Below, one piece after another: positions 46,401-56,900 of a stretch of DNA of 64,000 bases. Both the position numbers and the translations under genes were made by a program. How positions within the stretch are numbered: the stretch's first letter is position 1; every line of letters begins with the position of its first letter. The notes under the pieces were generated by a model. It did no database searches and was not told where the DNA came from. It saw only the letters and a list, made by a program, of their open reading frames with translations. Origin of the DNA: Solen grandis (taxonomy: Eukaryota; Mollusca; Bivalvia; Adapedonta; Solenidae); assembly GCA_021229015.1 (NCBI GenBank), contig CM037778.1, positions 12,806,956-12,870,955 on the forward strand, in the 5' to 3' direction.

Positions 46401-49400
46401 CTTAAACGTTTTATCATTCAGCATATACAAAGTCAAAATCTTAATAAAGCAATCAAGAAATCAGATCGAAGCAAAATGCTTATCAAGACCTTCTGACTTT
46501 ATAGAAAGGTGTGCACAATGCCCGCGAATTCATTTTTTGTATTTTTTCCAAAACTTAACCCTACCCAATAGAGATGCCATATCGACAGTCTTTACATATA
46601 GGTATCCACTGACGCATGTCTGCCCTACCCACCTGTGTGATGATGATGTTACACTGGGCACCACACCCTGCTTGAATCATCTGGTCTAGAATAAACTGGG
46701 GCACCTGTAAACAGCATCACTGATCATTAACCCTTTGCCTCATATACAAATCTAGGACTTAAAATATCAATTAATTGAACATGGTATATAAAACAATTTT
46801 TCTTTCCCGTGCTAACGGTGTAGAATCTGGGCTTCAATATTGTTTGACTATACAGAGGAGACCCTGATCAGACAGCTCCTAAAAAGAGCTGTCTGATCTG
46901 GGTCTTCTCTGTTTGCAAATGCGTCAAAATTAGTCAATATGAAGTAAAGAGTTACAATAAATACAGTCTGCTTCTGCTACAGACTTCTTCATGAAAAAAA
47001 GCTTTGAGAAAGCAGTGTCAGTTAATCCACAGCTTGTCTATATAAATCAAATCTCCATATTTTTTTAACATTATCCATTAATTTTCATGCTTTGAAAATA
47101 CATAAGTATATCTCATTCATAGCCTAGGTGCAAAACTATGACAACTACATTTCATATACAGTGTAATCTCCGAAATCCGAACCCTTCAAAATCCGAAAAC
47201 TTCTGAAATCCGCACGATTTTTTGGGCCCCGAAACTTCCACTTCTGTTTAGATGTAAATAATACCTCTGAATTCTGTACAATATTTTGTAAATATTGAGT
47301 TATATCAGCGTTAATTTATATCTGAAATCCGAATAGTGCTACTAACTTGACGGGTAATCAGACCGGAAACTGTAATCAGCTGTGATCGTTATTTTGACAC
47401 GTGTTAGAATCACAACATGTTTGCGCCTCCAAGTTTGCGTTGGCGAATACATAGGCAATTAGATAGTAACACATTGTAAATGATTAAAGTGGTGATAAGT
47501 GGATTAATTGATATTTTTCCAACAAAAATCTTTAACAGTTTAAGTGTAATAATGGTATTGTTAGAAGCGTAATTAAGTAGGCTGCATTGGACAATGTGTT
47601 GGTTTTCGTAAGTGGCAAAAATTAAAGTTGAGAAAAAGAAAGACAGAAAAAGACAAAAAGGCTTGGAATCAACATTAGCATAACCCATTTTGACATAAAA
47701 ATGGCAAATAGAGAAAGAGAGGGGGAAATATAAGGCAAGTAAAGAGATTGAAGAAAGAGGCAGGGAGGGGGAGAGAAGTAAGATAATTGATTATGGGAAA
47801 TCATATTAACATAACCGTTTTGAAAAAAAAAAAATATATATATATATATACATGTATACCGTAAAGCTTCATAGGATTAGATGATAATTGCACCTAGCAA
47901 ACAATACAAACATTGTTACACATATAAGCAAAAATGACACTATTCACAACCATTCAAAAACATTGATACATATGTGCTAGTCTTGTTAAATCCAGACTTC
48001 TGAATTCCGGAAACTTCCAAAATCCCAACATTTTGGTCGGTCCCACAGGTGTTTGGATTTCAGAGCTTACACTGTATACAGTTAGAGAAGTTCAGAAAAT
48101 TACTATTCTTCAAGTAATGAATTTATGAATATTCATGAGGTAAAAGATTAGTAAATCTTAATATACTTCTGTACAATCTACAATGACAAAGCTAAAATTT
48201 GCTGAATAACAACAGATGTATAAAGTTTAGATTCTGTAGCAATCAAATAAACAAACACTATTCTACATGAAAAAAATAGGATTCTGACTATTGCAGAACG
48301 AAGACAAATGCAAATATAGCATGACAAATTATAGCAAGAGTGTCATCCAGTATTCTAACCTGTGTGGTTTTACCACAGCCCGTCTCTCCGCGGATGATGA
48401 CAACGGAGTGGCTATTGATGGCCTGCATAATGTTGTCTTGGTTACCCCACACTGGCAGCCCCGCCCTCTCACTTAACATCTGCAACAAACATCACAAGTG
48501 AAGGGACATGAGGGTCAAATAATGTTTTATTCATTTTTGTAATTTTTATTATATGAAACCTTGATGAAGACTTAACCAAGACCTGGGTATGTTAAAACAA
48601 CAGGATGTTTAACCCTTTCTCTCATATAGACTCATTTTGACGCACTCATTAGGTATCACATAAAGCCTGATCTGCAGAAAACCAAAGTTTAAACCTTACC
48701 AAATTTAATTATGAAGTCCCCATTTCCAGACCACTGAGGAGCAGCGAACAGTTACTCGCAGGCTGATCTGGTTTTATGCTGTTCGCATAGGTCTTTTCAT
48801 GGTGTCCTCTATGAGGGAAAGGGTTAATAGTTTAGAACTATGGCCAAGTTTCTAGTTTTTCACGATGACTCATCCAACTATAATGCCAATGACTGACACC
48901 ACAGTGATGACAACACTTTGACCATTTTTCTTTGAAAAATAGCAGAGCTAAAAATAAACTGAATTTCATTGGTCCAGACAGCTCCTTTGTCTCAGATTCG
49001 GCATTAGTTTCTTAACTCAAAATGAATATAAGGTTCTAAATTTAACACAACACTAAAGTTTAATAAATTAATTATACCCACTAATTCCCACATTTCACTG
49101 TTTTCTTTGGTCTAGTCACTCTAAGCATCATTCATGAAACAAAATCATTTAAAAGGGTGCCATGAGTCACTGAATATGATGTGACGTTCAGCAGTAGAAG
49201 CCAATATTGACATTGCTATTGCATAAGTTTACCATTTACAATGACTTGAGCATCACAGAATCTTTTTCCTGGTAGTTTTTAGTTTCTCCTCCCACCCAAA
49301 AAAAACAACAACAGTTAATTATTACTAGGTGCCAGGATCAAGTAGTTATATACATGACTTTGGATCAATAAGCTGTGGGTTTGAACACCATTAGGGACAA

Positions 49401-52400
49401 GAATCTTTCATGACCTCCATTGGGCTAAGTACTGGTCCAACCCAGGAAGCACTGAGAAGGATTAAAGCATAAGTTGTCAGAACCTGTTCATCAATTCTCG
49501 TAAAAAGAAATAAATTTAAACAAAACTAATAATTAATGCAAACATGTATGTCAAGGAGCTGAAAGTGAAAAGCCCTTATCAATAATCAATAAGCAGATAT
49601 TATATGACAAAAGTCACTGACCTTTTGGAGCATAGAGTCGTTGCCTTTCTGGTTCTCCATGGAATTGTAGAGGTCCTCACTGATACTCTCCATAGTTGCC
49701 TAGGTAACAAAAGTCATTCACTAAATATCATGAAAAAATATATCCTTTTTTTTAAAAATTAAAATATAATTGACAATCTTACATTTAAAACAATAATCCA
49801 TCTTAAGTATTTTAGATATAATGAAACCTGGGAATACTATTGTCTATATAGATAATCTGAACTGGTAGTAATAAATTCATTGAAAAATTCTGTTGCTATA
49901 GAAACATGAGAAGTTAACTGTAAACTCACAACAGCTAAGGGTCCCTCATCAATATTACAATTGGTCCAAGGGTTCCAGTTTTGTGTGGGTGGAGCCCAGG
50001 AGACCACGCCCCCTGGGCGTTTAACGGCAGGTTCAAATTCATCCAAGACTGTGTGGTTAATAAGGGAAACTTGACCATCCTTTGGCTCCTGTCATATACA
50101 CATTAAAAAGTGGAAGATAAATTTAAAAAAAATCTCAAACAAGATAAGATGTTGTAATTGCATTATCAACAATGTTTTTTCAGTACTTTCGGAATATGAC
50201 TTATACCTCTGAGATTAGGAATTTTCAGGTTGTTAACTTGTATATATACTAAAAAATAACAGTTTGGACATTAATTGTCTGCATATTACACAAAAATACA
50301 CAAAACTTGTTAACTTAATAGCCAAGTCTCTGTTTTTTTGTTTTTTTTGTGTTGTTCTTTTTTGTGTGTTTGAGATTTCTTTTCTTCATCTCTCAATCTC
50401 AGATTGGGAATATTTATTCAGAAATTTGGGGAAAAAAGATACTTTTTGGTATTAGGAACATAACCCTATAACAGCTATAAAAATATCTTACAAGAATCTG
50501 ATATAAAATACTTTAGTAGTAGCTTACTTTCACTTGGTCTGGTTTTCCAATATTTGATCAAAGAGCAATCTTTAAATTTAAGACTGCAAAAGTATTTACT
50601 ACAGAAAATCGAAATGCACAAATTATTGATGACTGCACAAAATGATTCTTTTGGTATTTTGTAAAAACTATGAAACTATAGATATCACTATAGATGATCA
50701 ATGGATTAATACCAATGCACATGGCCTTGACTTAAGACATGTGACTCCTATATAACCCCTCAACTCCTCTTTATGAAATTTGAGTATAAAAACATCTTTT
50801 GAGATATAAAGATATATAGATGTACAATGATACATGCCTAACCTATTGTATACAAAGGGTATACTAGTAGCAAGAGTGAACATATGTGTCACCTGCTGAA
50901 GCGTGACGGAAAAAGTGTGACAGACAGATGGATCGATAAACAGACGGACAGAAAAGTGATCCCTATGTGTCACCTCTGCTTACAGCAGGTGACACAATCA
51001 GGTAACAGTACTTTTGAGAACACAACCAGCTGTACAGCATGTCTCCCCCTAGAAACAGTCCGGTGACTTACAGGTATGTGTGCAGCTATCCCCCACTGTC
51101 TCAACGCCTCGTCAACCTGTTGTTCCACCTCCGGAGCCACCGCCACCTCATATGCCTCGATCTGTACAAACGAACACAACCATACCCATACAATGATACT
51201 AAACCTATGTTGAACAACAAGCAAGGGAGGCATAACACAGCCCTTATTTATTCATCTCTTATGGCTATATTTCAAACCTCAGTATCCTAAATTCTAAACA
51301 GCTAAATACTTCTCAAATAATGATTGAATTAATAAAAACACAACATCTTCTAGTCTGTTTACTGGGTTAAATGTCCCGCCGACAGTATTTTAGTCATTTA
51401 GAGACGATGTATACTTGAGACAAATATAGAGCTGCTACACTGCAGTATCACGCCGTAGACATGAGGCATGATACCATACCCAGTCACATTATCCTGACAC
51501 CAGGCCAACCAGTCCTGCTTATATGCTGAGCGTCAAGCAAGGGAGCTATATATACCAGTACAATGTTTTACAACTTTGATATGTCATGGTCGGGGATCAA
51601 ACCCACGACCTCCCATTCTACAGGCAGATGCTCTAACCACTCAGGCACCGGGAACGTGGAAATAAATATAATATATAACCACTGAAATATTTATAGATTC
51701 AATAAAACATTACTTTGAATTTATGCACTTACGGAGTCTGTGTCTAAAATATAGACTTAGAATACTGATAAATCAGGGTCTAGAACCATCTTTAACAACT
51801 TTGGTAAGCTGCATCTAGTGAAAGGCACCATGATCTCCCAGTTATGAGGGAGACATGCTAGCCAATCAGCCAGCAGGACTGACACAGTAAATCTAAATAT
51901 GACAAGACATGCAAAAGTTTTTACTGCAACAAGGCAATCATTGCCTAAAACAGGTCTTTACAAAGGAGCAATACGTGAAAATGTCAAATTCATCTTCAGT
52001 TGTTGTTGTTGTTGTTGTGTTTAAGTTTAGACAGTATCTCCATCATTTAGCTTCCTCCAGTTTATTTCTATGGAGGAAGACCTTGAGTACAGAGAGGCAC
52101 CTGCAAACCTACTGCAAGTTAGCTGGAATGCTTCTTGTATAAAATATCTCACATTATTTTGCAAAATGCTGGACCATGTTGGTATCTCAAATATACAGTA
52201 TAACACATCAACAGGCAAACTACATTTACTTTTTGCAGCATTTGGCTTTGCCGAAGCCAACAATAGAAGCAAACTTCCTACCCGGTCTCCTTCCTTCTTC
52301 TTCACTTGACCAGTGTAAGCCTCGATCACACCGAAATGAAACAGCTGGCGTACTAGAGACAAAGCGCACGACTTGGACGCCACCTGCTTATTGGATCCAT

Positions 52401-53135
52401 GTTCACGTGCACTCACAGCTGAAAGAACACGTGACATCCATAATATTAATATCATACAATGTTTACATTATACACAACAGTGGTTGTCCATGTCTAAACT
52501 ACTGGATTTTATGTAAAATAATTTGTCAAAATTCACCATTAGCCAATTAATAAAATTAAAAAATTAAAATTTAAGTCAATTACCAAACCAATTCATATAT
52601 CAGAATTTGTATTATATATCAGATAGTGATGTTTTTTTAGTAAATTTACCACCTTTTACAAGTGGTTTCTCTTACACTAAAACTGACCTTTTTTATGAAA
52701 ATTACTACCCATTTTCCCAATACAGTAGTTTTTTGTTGATATTTTTTCAAAGGAAATAATTCATGGAATTTTCATGAAATTTGTGTTTTTTTATAATTAA
52801 AATGTGGATAATGAAACATTCTTTGACATATACCACCTATAATTAGATAATTTTATTTTAAATTTAAAACAAATTTAATTGTCTTATAATTTCCCAATTT
52901 TGGATTTATAACGCTGATTTTCCCAATAAGAGAGCCAAGTAGTAAAAATAATCTATAGAAAAGAAAAATCACATAAACTTAAGTAGAAACAGTCATCACA
53001 ATGTGGAGATAAAGGAAATATTAACAGCAACAAAACAGAGCAGTGACAAAGCCGGACAATCGTTTGAGTGCATGTAATTTTTACTTACGCTGGTTGATCT
53101 TGTTCACAAAGAACTTCATCTCAGCTATAAAGCTC
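34315..53135 (-). CDS. DHX9: DHX9 / RNA helicase A, partial (14 exons, both ends missing)
   Basis: Fourteen minus-strand exons, each with an AG acceptor and a GT donor, join without a break in frame to about 502 residues of a protein that is ~1,250 residues in other animals. In order they encode the end of the second dsRNA-binding domain; a linker with the [11 protein letters not shown] pattern of the pol II-binding transactivation segment; helicase motif [19 protein letters not shown]; motif II D-E-I-H (the DHX9-type variant); motif III S-A-T; the acidic/basic insert ([11 protein letters not shown]); and F-L-P-G-W. The DHX9 family unwinds RNA, DNA and hybrid duplexes with NTP hydrolysis in the nucleus and links transcription to RNA processing. 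The first dsRBD and the start are not found to the right. The second RecA domain, HA2, OB and RGG tail are absent to the left. All sequenced motifs look intact. Confidence 0.95.
34717..35712 (-). mobile_element. Hairpin-ended element with ~318-bp dimeric modules
   Basis: The right end (minus 5') has agctcaccatgagcacaaatgagc; the left end has caagagggccatagaggccct. 'ggatcatccctgcc' recurs at 34924, 35244 and 35560, and 'aacatctgta' at 34771, 35091 and about 35409. Spacing is 316-320, twice ~159. It lies in a DHX9 intron. Confidence 0.65.
36151..37653 (-). mobile_element. Family E element interrupted by another element
   Basis: 36151-36240 (ggtgttgcacgcaacacacaagtccc ...) continues at 37477 (gtgacctacagaatctccatactgccatc) and ends 'gtgtaaacactgataggagactaataaa'. 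The uninterrupted form is at 60960-61222. Confidence 0.8.
36241..37476 (-). mobile_element. Hairpin-ended element, family B, inserted copy
   Basis: From 'caagagggccatgatggccct' to the palindrome 'gctcaccttgagcacgttgtgctcatgtgagcta'. Modules are spaced 165, 165, 157 and 167 (catagaagaag or its variant at 36521, 36686, 36851, 37008 and 37175). A GCAC-rich run (gacgcacgcacg...) precedes the palindrome at about 37366-37410. Confidence 0.75.
37830..37944 (-). CDS. DHX9: DHX9 exon m: F-L-P-G-W block
   Basis: 115 bases, encoding [11 protein letters not shown] (motif IV region of DEAH-type helicases) and H-L-E-M-H-P-E-F. Ends in phase 1. Confidence 0.95.
38055..38195 (-). repeat. tRNA-derived SINE fragment
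   Basis: Minus strand 'tggcccagtggtaactt' and 'agtttgaacccagtc' resemble A and B boxes. Confidence 0.5.
38368..38466 (-). CDS. DHX9: DHX9 exon l
   Basis: 99 bases, 33 codons, phase 0 at both ends, including [12 protein letters not shown], conserved in DHX9 between the two RecA domains. Confidence 0.95.
38942..39051 (-). CDS. DHX9: DHX9 exon k: charged insert
   Basis: 110 bases encoding Y-Y-L-E-D-C-I-Q-M followed by a run of Lys/Arg and then Asp/Glu, the family's variable charged insert. Confidence 0.95.
39496..39655 (-). CDS. DHX9: DHX9 exon j: helicase motif III
   Basis: 160 bases encoding V-V-L-M-S-A-T-V-D and V-Y-G-R-T-Y-P-V-Q. The donor GTATGA follows phase 1. Confidence 0.96.
40670..42156 (-). 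mobile_element. Hairpin-ended element, family B, with an indel-rich left part
   Basis: The left 1.1 kb parallels 36241-37100 but has lost many single bases (gtgaccctg for gtgacccctgg). From about 41780 to 42156 it is almost identical to 37100-37476. Confidence 0.7.
42189..42271 (-). CDS. DHX9: DHX9 exon i: helicase motif II
   Basis: 83 bases encoding [11 protein letters not shown], the Walker B equivalent. The 5' splice site directly abuts a hairpin-ended repeat that ends at 42156. Confidence 0.96.
42686..42918. mobile_element. TTAA-type MITE with a 61-bp internal palindrome
   Basis: Ends are aaccctttccctcata and tatgagggaaagggttaa. Arms at 42814-42843 and 42845-42874 are complementary at 29 of 30 positions. 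TTAA at the right border suggests a piggyBac-type family. Confidence 0.7.
44310..44316 (+). promoter_or_regulatory. TATA-box candidate of the nested gene
   Basis: TATATAT about 90 bases before the ATG at 44401. A start site near 44340 would leave a ~60-base leader. Confidence 0.45.
44401..45419 (+). CDS. Small three-exon gene of unknown function nested in a DHX9 intron
   Basis: Exons 44401-44482, 44846-44994 and 45246-45419, with GTAAGT and GTAACA donors and TTTTCAG and TTATAG acceptors, join in frame to 134 codons ending TAG. The start context is aaccATGG, a good Kozak match. The N-terminal 85 residues are rich in Gln and Ala and probably helical ([10 protein letters not shown] and [10 protein letters not shown]). 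The C-terminal part is Ser/Pro/Arg-rich ([10 protein letters not shown]) and ends S-F-C-N-F-Y-R-G-S. No signal peptide or membrane segment. It lies on the strand opposite DHX9, inside the intron between exons h and i. I do not recognise the family. Confidence 0.65.
45532..45537 (+). terminator. Polyadenylation signal of the nested gene
   Basis: AATAAA 113 bases after the stop, followed by an A-rich stretch. Confidence 0.55.
46134..46275 (-). CDS. DHX9: DHX9 exon h: helicase motif Ia
   Basis: 142 bases encoding [13 protein letters not shown] and G-Y-S-V-R-F-E. Confidence 0.96.
46633..46704 (-). CDS. DHX9: DHX9 exon g
   Basis: 72 bases, 24 codons, encoding V-P-Q-F-I-L-D and N-I-I-I-T-Q, between motifs I and Ia. 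Confidence 0.95.
46737..46954. mobile_element. TTAA-type MITE, diverged copy
   Basis: Left end TTAACCCTTTGCCTCATAT and right end (inverted) GTAACTCTTTACTTCATAT. A central palindrome (gatcagacagctc ... gagctgtctgatc) sits in the same place as in the 42686 copy but with a different sequence. Confidence 0.6.
47157..48076. mobile_element. pogo/Tigger-like MITE 3
   Basis: Ends TACAGTGTAATCTCCGAAAT and the inverted TTCAGAGCTTACACTGTA, with TA borders. 'gaaatccga' motifs repeat near both ends. The interior has an AT microsatellite at 47833-47850. No transposase. Confidence 0.75.
48360..48479 (-). CDS. DHX9: DHX9 exon f: Walker A
   Basis: 120 bases encoding L-P-V-W and [15 protein letters not shown], the nucleotide-binding loop. 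Confidence 0.96.
48609..48827. mobile_element. TTAA-type MITE lacking one palindrome arm
   Basis: Same ends as the 42686 copy, flanked by TTAA on both sides. The right arm 'tactcgcaggctgatctgg' is kept, while most of the left arm is deleted. Confidence 0.7.
49330..49500 (+). repeat. tRNA-derived SINE fragment
   Basis: B-box-like 'gtgggtttgaacacc' and the shared 'tactggtccaacccaggaa'. Confidence 0.55.
49622..49699 (-). CDS. DHX9: DHX9 exon e
   Basis: 78 bases, 26 codons, encoding S-I-S-E-D-L and a charged helix before the helicase core. Confidence 0.9.
49930..50088 (-). CDS. DHX9: DHX9 exon d: transactivation segment
   Basis: 159 bases. The three tryptophans in [11 protein letters not shown] and N-I-D-E-G-P-L-A match the segment of human DHX9 known to contact RNA polymerase II. 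Confidence 0.95.
51072..51161 (-). CDS. DHX9: DHX9 exon c
   Basis: 90 bases, 30 codons, phase 0 at both ends. A variable acidic linker after the second dsRBD (V-E-Q-Q-V-D-E-A-L). Assigned from position and phase rather than strong similarity. Confidence 0.8.
51363..51653 (-). repeat. tRNA-derived SINE, near full length
   Basis: Minus strand from 'cccggtgcctgagtggttagagc' (A box) and 'gtgggtttgatcccc' (B box) through 'ggtgtcaggataatgtgactgggtatgg' to the tail 'ggcgggacatttaaccc'. Confidence 0.8.
52282..52418 (-). CDS. DHX9: DHX9 exon b: end of dsRBD2
   Basis: 137 bases encoding [20 protein letters not shown], the helix that contacts dsRNA, followed by K-K-K-E-G-D-R. Confidence 0.96.
53089..53135 (-). 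CDS. DHX9: DHX9 exon a: dsRBD2 strand
   Basis: 47 bases encoding [12 protein letters not shown]. Its reading frame requires the preceding exon to end in phase 2. I could not find that exon before 64000. Confidence 0.9.
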
Positions 53136-53930
53136 CTGTACAAATGATGAAAGCATGGATTAATCATCACAAAAACAAAAGCAGAACTATCATAATAGTT
53201 TGTATGTACTCTAAGGTTTTTTATTAACTTCTTTATCAAGGGCCATTCAAAGGCATCTTCCCTCAGAAAATTCCTTTAATTCATGCTGTTTTGGTCCCAA
53301 AACTGTTATTTACCCTAGGGGTTTTCTGTCCCCAAGCTAAGTAACATGGTGAATTTACTCCCCAAAAATCTGTAACAAGACCCATTCTACGTCAACACAA
53401 AAAGATGCCTGTTTAATCATTTTCAGAAACAACCTGTTTCAAGAACAAGTTTAAGAATTCTGCATGATAGAATTTTCAATAGGAAATGGGTTCAACTGGA
53501 TACTAGGAGACAGGTTAAAAAAAACAATGATACAAAATACAGGGGAAGACAGCATACAGAGAAACAGATAAGATTTATTGGCCAGTTGTGTGTTATACAG
53601 TGCGGCTCGCGTTCAAGTTGGCACACGGAACGCACGTTACACGCACGTTACACGGTGCACGGAACGCACGTTACACGCACGTTACACGGTGCACGTACGT
53701 TACACGTTTGGTTCATATACACAATACACGGTCCACACGATACGAACGATGCACGATGCAAACGCTGCCGGCTTATTCGGTCAACTCGGTTGTTTTGTCC
53801 ATAGACTACTTCTCTATGCGTCATTAGTTAATAAGAGAACTAAAGAAGGAATCAAGAGACAAGCGATCGTATTAAATTCTCGTTTTAGATTTATAATAAC
53901 TACATGTAATTGCTAGTAAACTTTATATTT

Positions 53931-56900
53931 AGGTTTTCGCACCTCGCAGTGCGAAAACCTATTGTTAATATTTTTTTGTTTTAATTTTACGTAGCGTTGA
54001 TAATTTTATTAAGGCAAATCCGTATCAGAAAAGCCACATTTATGAAATTTTAATCAGTTTTTACCACGTATTTGAAGATGATCCTAACGTTGAGAAAATT
54101 TTCATTTATGTCTTACTTTTCCCGCTAGGGGGCGTTTTGTATGAAATTTATTAATGGCTAATAACTCAGTTATTTGAGGTCCGATTCAAATGCAGTTTTT
54201 CGCATTCTGTTCCTTGTTGATAGCCAAATAAAATATGATAGGTTTCGAGGGTACGTGTCGCTGAAAGTTTTCGAGCTACAGAAGGTTGAATGTTCGAACC
54301 TCGCAAAAAACTGTGCAAATGAGGGTAGGTCTACGAAAAACCTATCCATTTTTGTTAGAGATCAGATAGAAGAGTTCTGTTTGCTGCAAATGATTTGCAA
54401 GACATATACGCACAAAATATATGGGGTGGCGAATTTAAGAAATGAATGGTTTGTCCTCTAGAAACGGTCAAACTTCACTAAATTTTAGGAAAAATTAAAT
54501 TTTCAAAAACATGTTTTTTGTCGCTCCTGACTTAATTTTTAGTTCATTCTTCATGATATTTTCACAATTTATGTATTGTTATGTTTGAAAGGGCTTCACA
54601 ATTAAAAAGTTAAAAAATAAATGAAAAGGTCAAGGTCATATTACGATTATTGTGTTTTTATTCGGCCCCAAAGAGCTCCAAAACTACAAATATTTCATTG
54701 AAAGTATATGAACAAAAGTTTTAGTTCTTCAAGAGCTCTTTCCAGTGATGTTAAGTTTTTGAAGATCGGGGTTGAATTGGTTGAGTTATGGCAGAAAGGC
54801 GAAAAGTGTACTTTTAACGAAATTGAAACGCTGTAGTTTCATGAACTTTGAGTCAAAAATTATGATTTCTTCAGGATTAAGACACTGAAAAGTGAAGTGA
54901 TGTATACTGCAAGGAATATTTGTTTGGTCACGTGATTATGACGTCATGCATATTTAATTAGGTTTTCGCATCGCTTGCGAAAACCTATTGTTCTTCTTCT
55001 GTTTTATTTTTTTTTTTTTTTTTTTTTTTTATTATTATTTTTCCGTCTCTTTTTTGTGAACGGCATATCAACAAGATAGGAAACAGTCACAGTTCTGATT
55101 TTTTTACCAGTTTTGTCGTAGGATCTGAATTTGATCCTAACGTCGAGAAAATTTTCATTTTTGTCTTAATTTTGCCGCTAGGGGGCGTTTTGTAAAAGTG
55201 ACTAAGGGCTAATAACTCTGTTATTTGAAGTCCGATTGAAATGCGGTTTTTTGCATTGCGTTCCTTGTCAGTTACTTAATAAAATATGATAGTTTTCAAA
55301 AAGTTGCGTATATAAAACTTTCGTGCTACAGGAGGTTGAATGTTCGAATCTCGAAAAAACTGTGAAATGAGGGTAGGTCTGCGAAAAATTTATCCACGTC
55401 TTTCAGGAATGAGATAGGAGAATTTTGTTTGTTGCATATGATTCGCAAGACATATACGCACAAAATATATGGTGTGGCGATTTTGAGAAATGCATGGTTT
55501 GTCCACAGTACGCGGTCAAACATAACGAATATTTTCGAAAAATCAACATTTTAAAAGCATGACTTTTAAGGTTATTTGCAGCTCCTGACTTTATTTGTTA
55601 TTCAATCTTCATCATTTTTTCACTGTTAATGCAGTTTTATAAAAAAAATAAAACCATAGAAAAAAAATTACCCATAATATGCAAAGGTCAAGGTCATATA
55701 CCAATTAGTATTATTTATATCGGCATAATATAGCTCCAAATCTAAAAATATTTTATAGAAAGTATATGAACAAAAGTTTTAGGCTGTGAAGAGATCTTTC
55801 CATTGGTGTTTAGTTTTTGAAGATCGGACTTATTTGATCAAATACCACAGTCCAAATTTCCTTGTATATCCATATGTTTCCTCTTTTTTGCTGCTCCTGA
55901 CTTTATTTCTTGTTCAATCTTCATCATTATTTCACTGTTTATGCATTTTTATAAAACAAATAAAATCATAGAAAAAAAATCAAGCATAATATGCAAAGGT
56001 CAAGGTCATATACCAATTAGTATTATTTATATCGGCATAAAATAGCTCCAAATCTAAAAATATTTTATAGAAAGTATATGAACAAAAGTTTTAGTTTGTG
56101 AAGAGATCTTTCCATTGGTGTTTAGGTTTTGAAGATCGGACTTCATTTGATCAAATGACCACAGTCCAAAGTTTGATCCTCTTATAAAACAATTGAATAT
56201 CCACATGTTTCCTCTTTTTTGCTGCTCCTGACTTTATTTTTTGTTCAATCTTCATCATTATTTCACTGTTTATGCAGTTTTATCTGAACTTGATCCTAAC
56301 GTTGAGAAAATTTTCATTTTTGTCTTATTTTTGCCGCTAGGGGGCGCTTTGAAAAAAATTAACAAATGCTAATAACTCTGTTATTTGAGGTTCGATTCAG
56401 ATGTGGTTTTTTGCATTGTGTTCCTTGTCAAAAGCCTAATCAAATATGATAGGTTTTAAAAATCTGCGTATATAAAACTTTTTGACTACGGAAGGTTGAA
56501 AGTTCGAACTTCGCAAAAAACAGTGAAAAAGAGGGTAGGTCTACAAAAAAAGTGCCCATTTTTATTGGACTTGAGATAAAAGAATTTTGTTTGTTGCATA
56601 TGATTTGCAAGACATATACGCACAAAATATATGGGGTGGCGAATTCGGGAAATGCATGGTTTGTCCACAGTACGCGGTCAAACTTAACCAAATTTTCGAA
56701 AAATCAACATTTTCAAAGCATGACTGTTAAGATTTTTTTCAGCTCCTGACTTTATTTTTAGTTCAATTTCTATGAATTTTTCACATTTAACGTAAAACTA
56801 TGTTCTTAAGTGTCACACAATATAAAAAGTAAAAAATTATTGTAAAGGTCAAGGTCATATTAGGATAATTGTATATCAATTCGGCTTGAAATAGCTCAAA

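Noticed and set aside
53578..53916. Arg/His/Thr-rich ORFs near the left TIR
   Set aside because: All three frames are open because of the tandem ACGTTACACG repeats.
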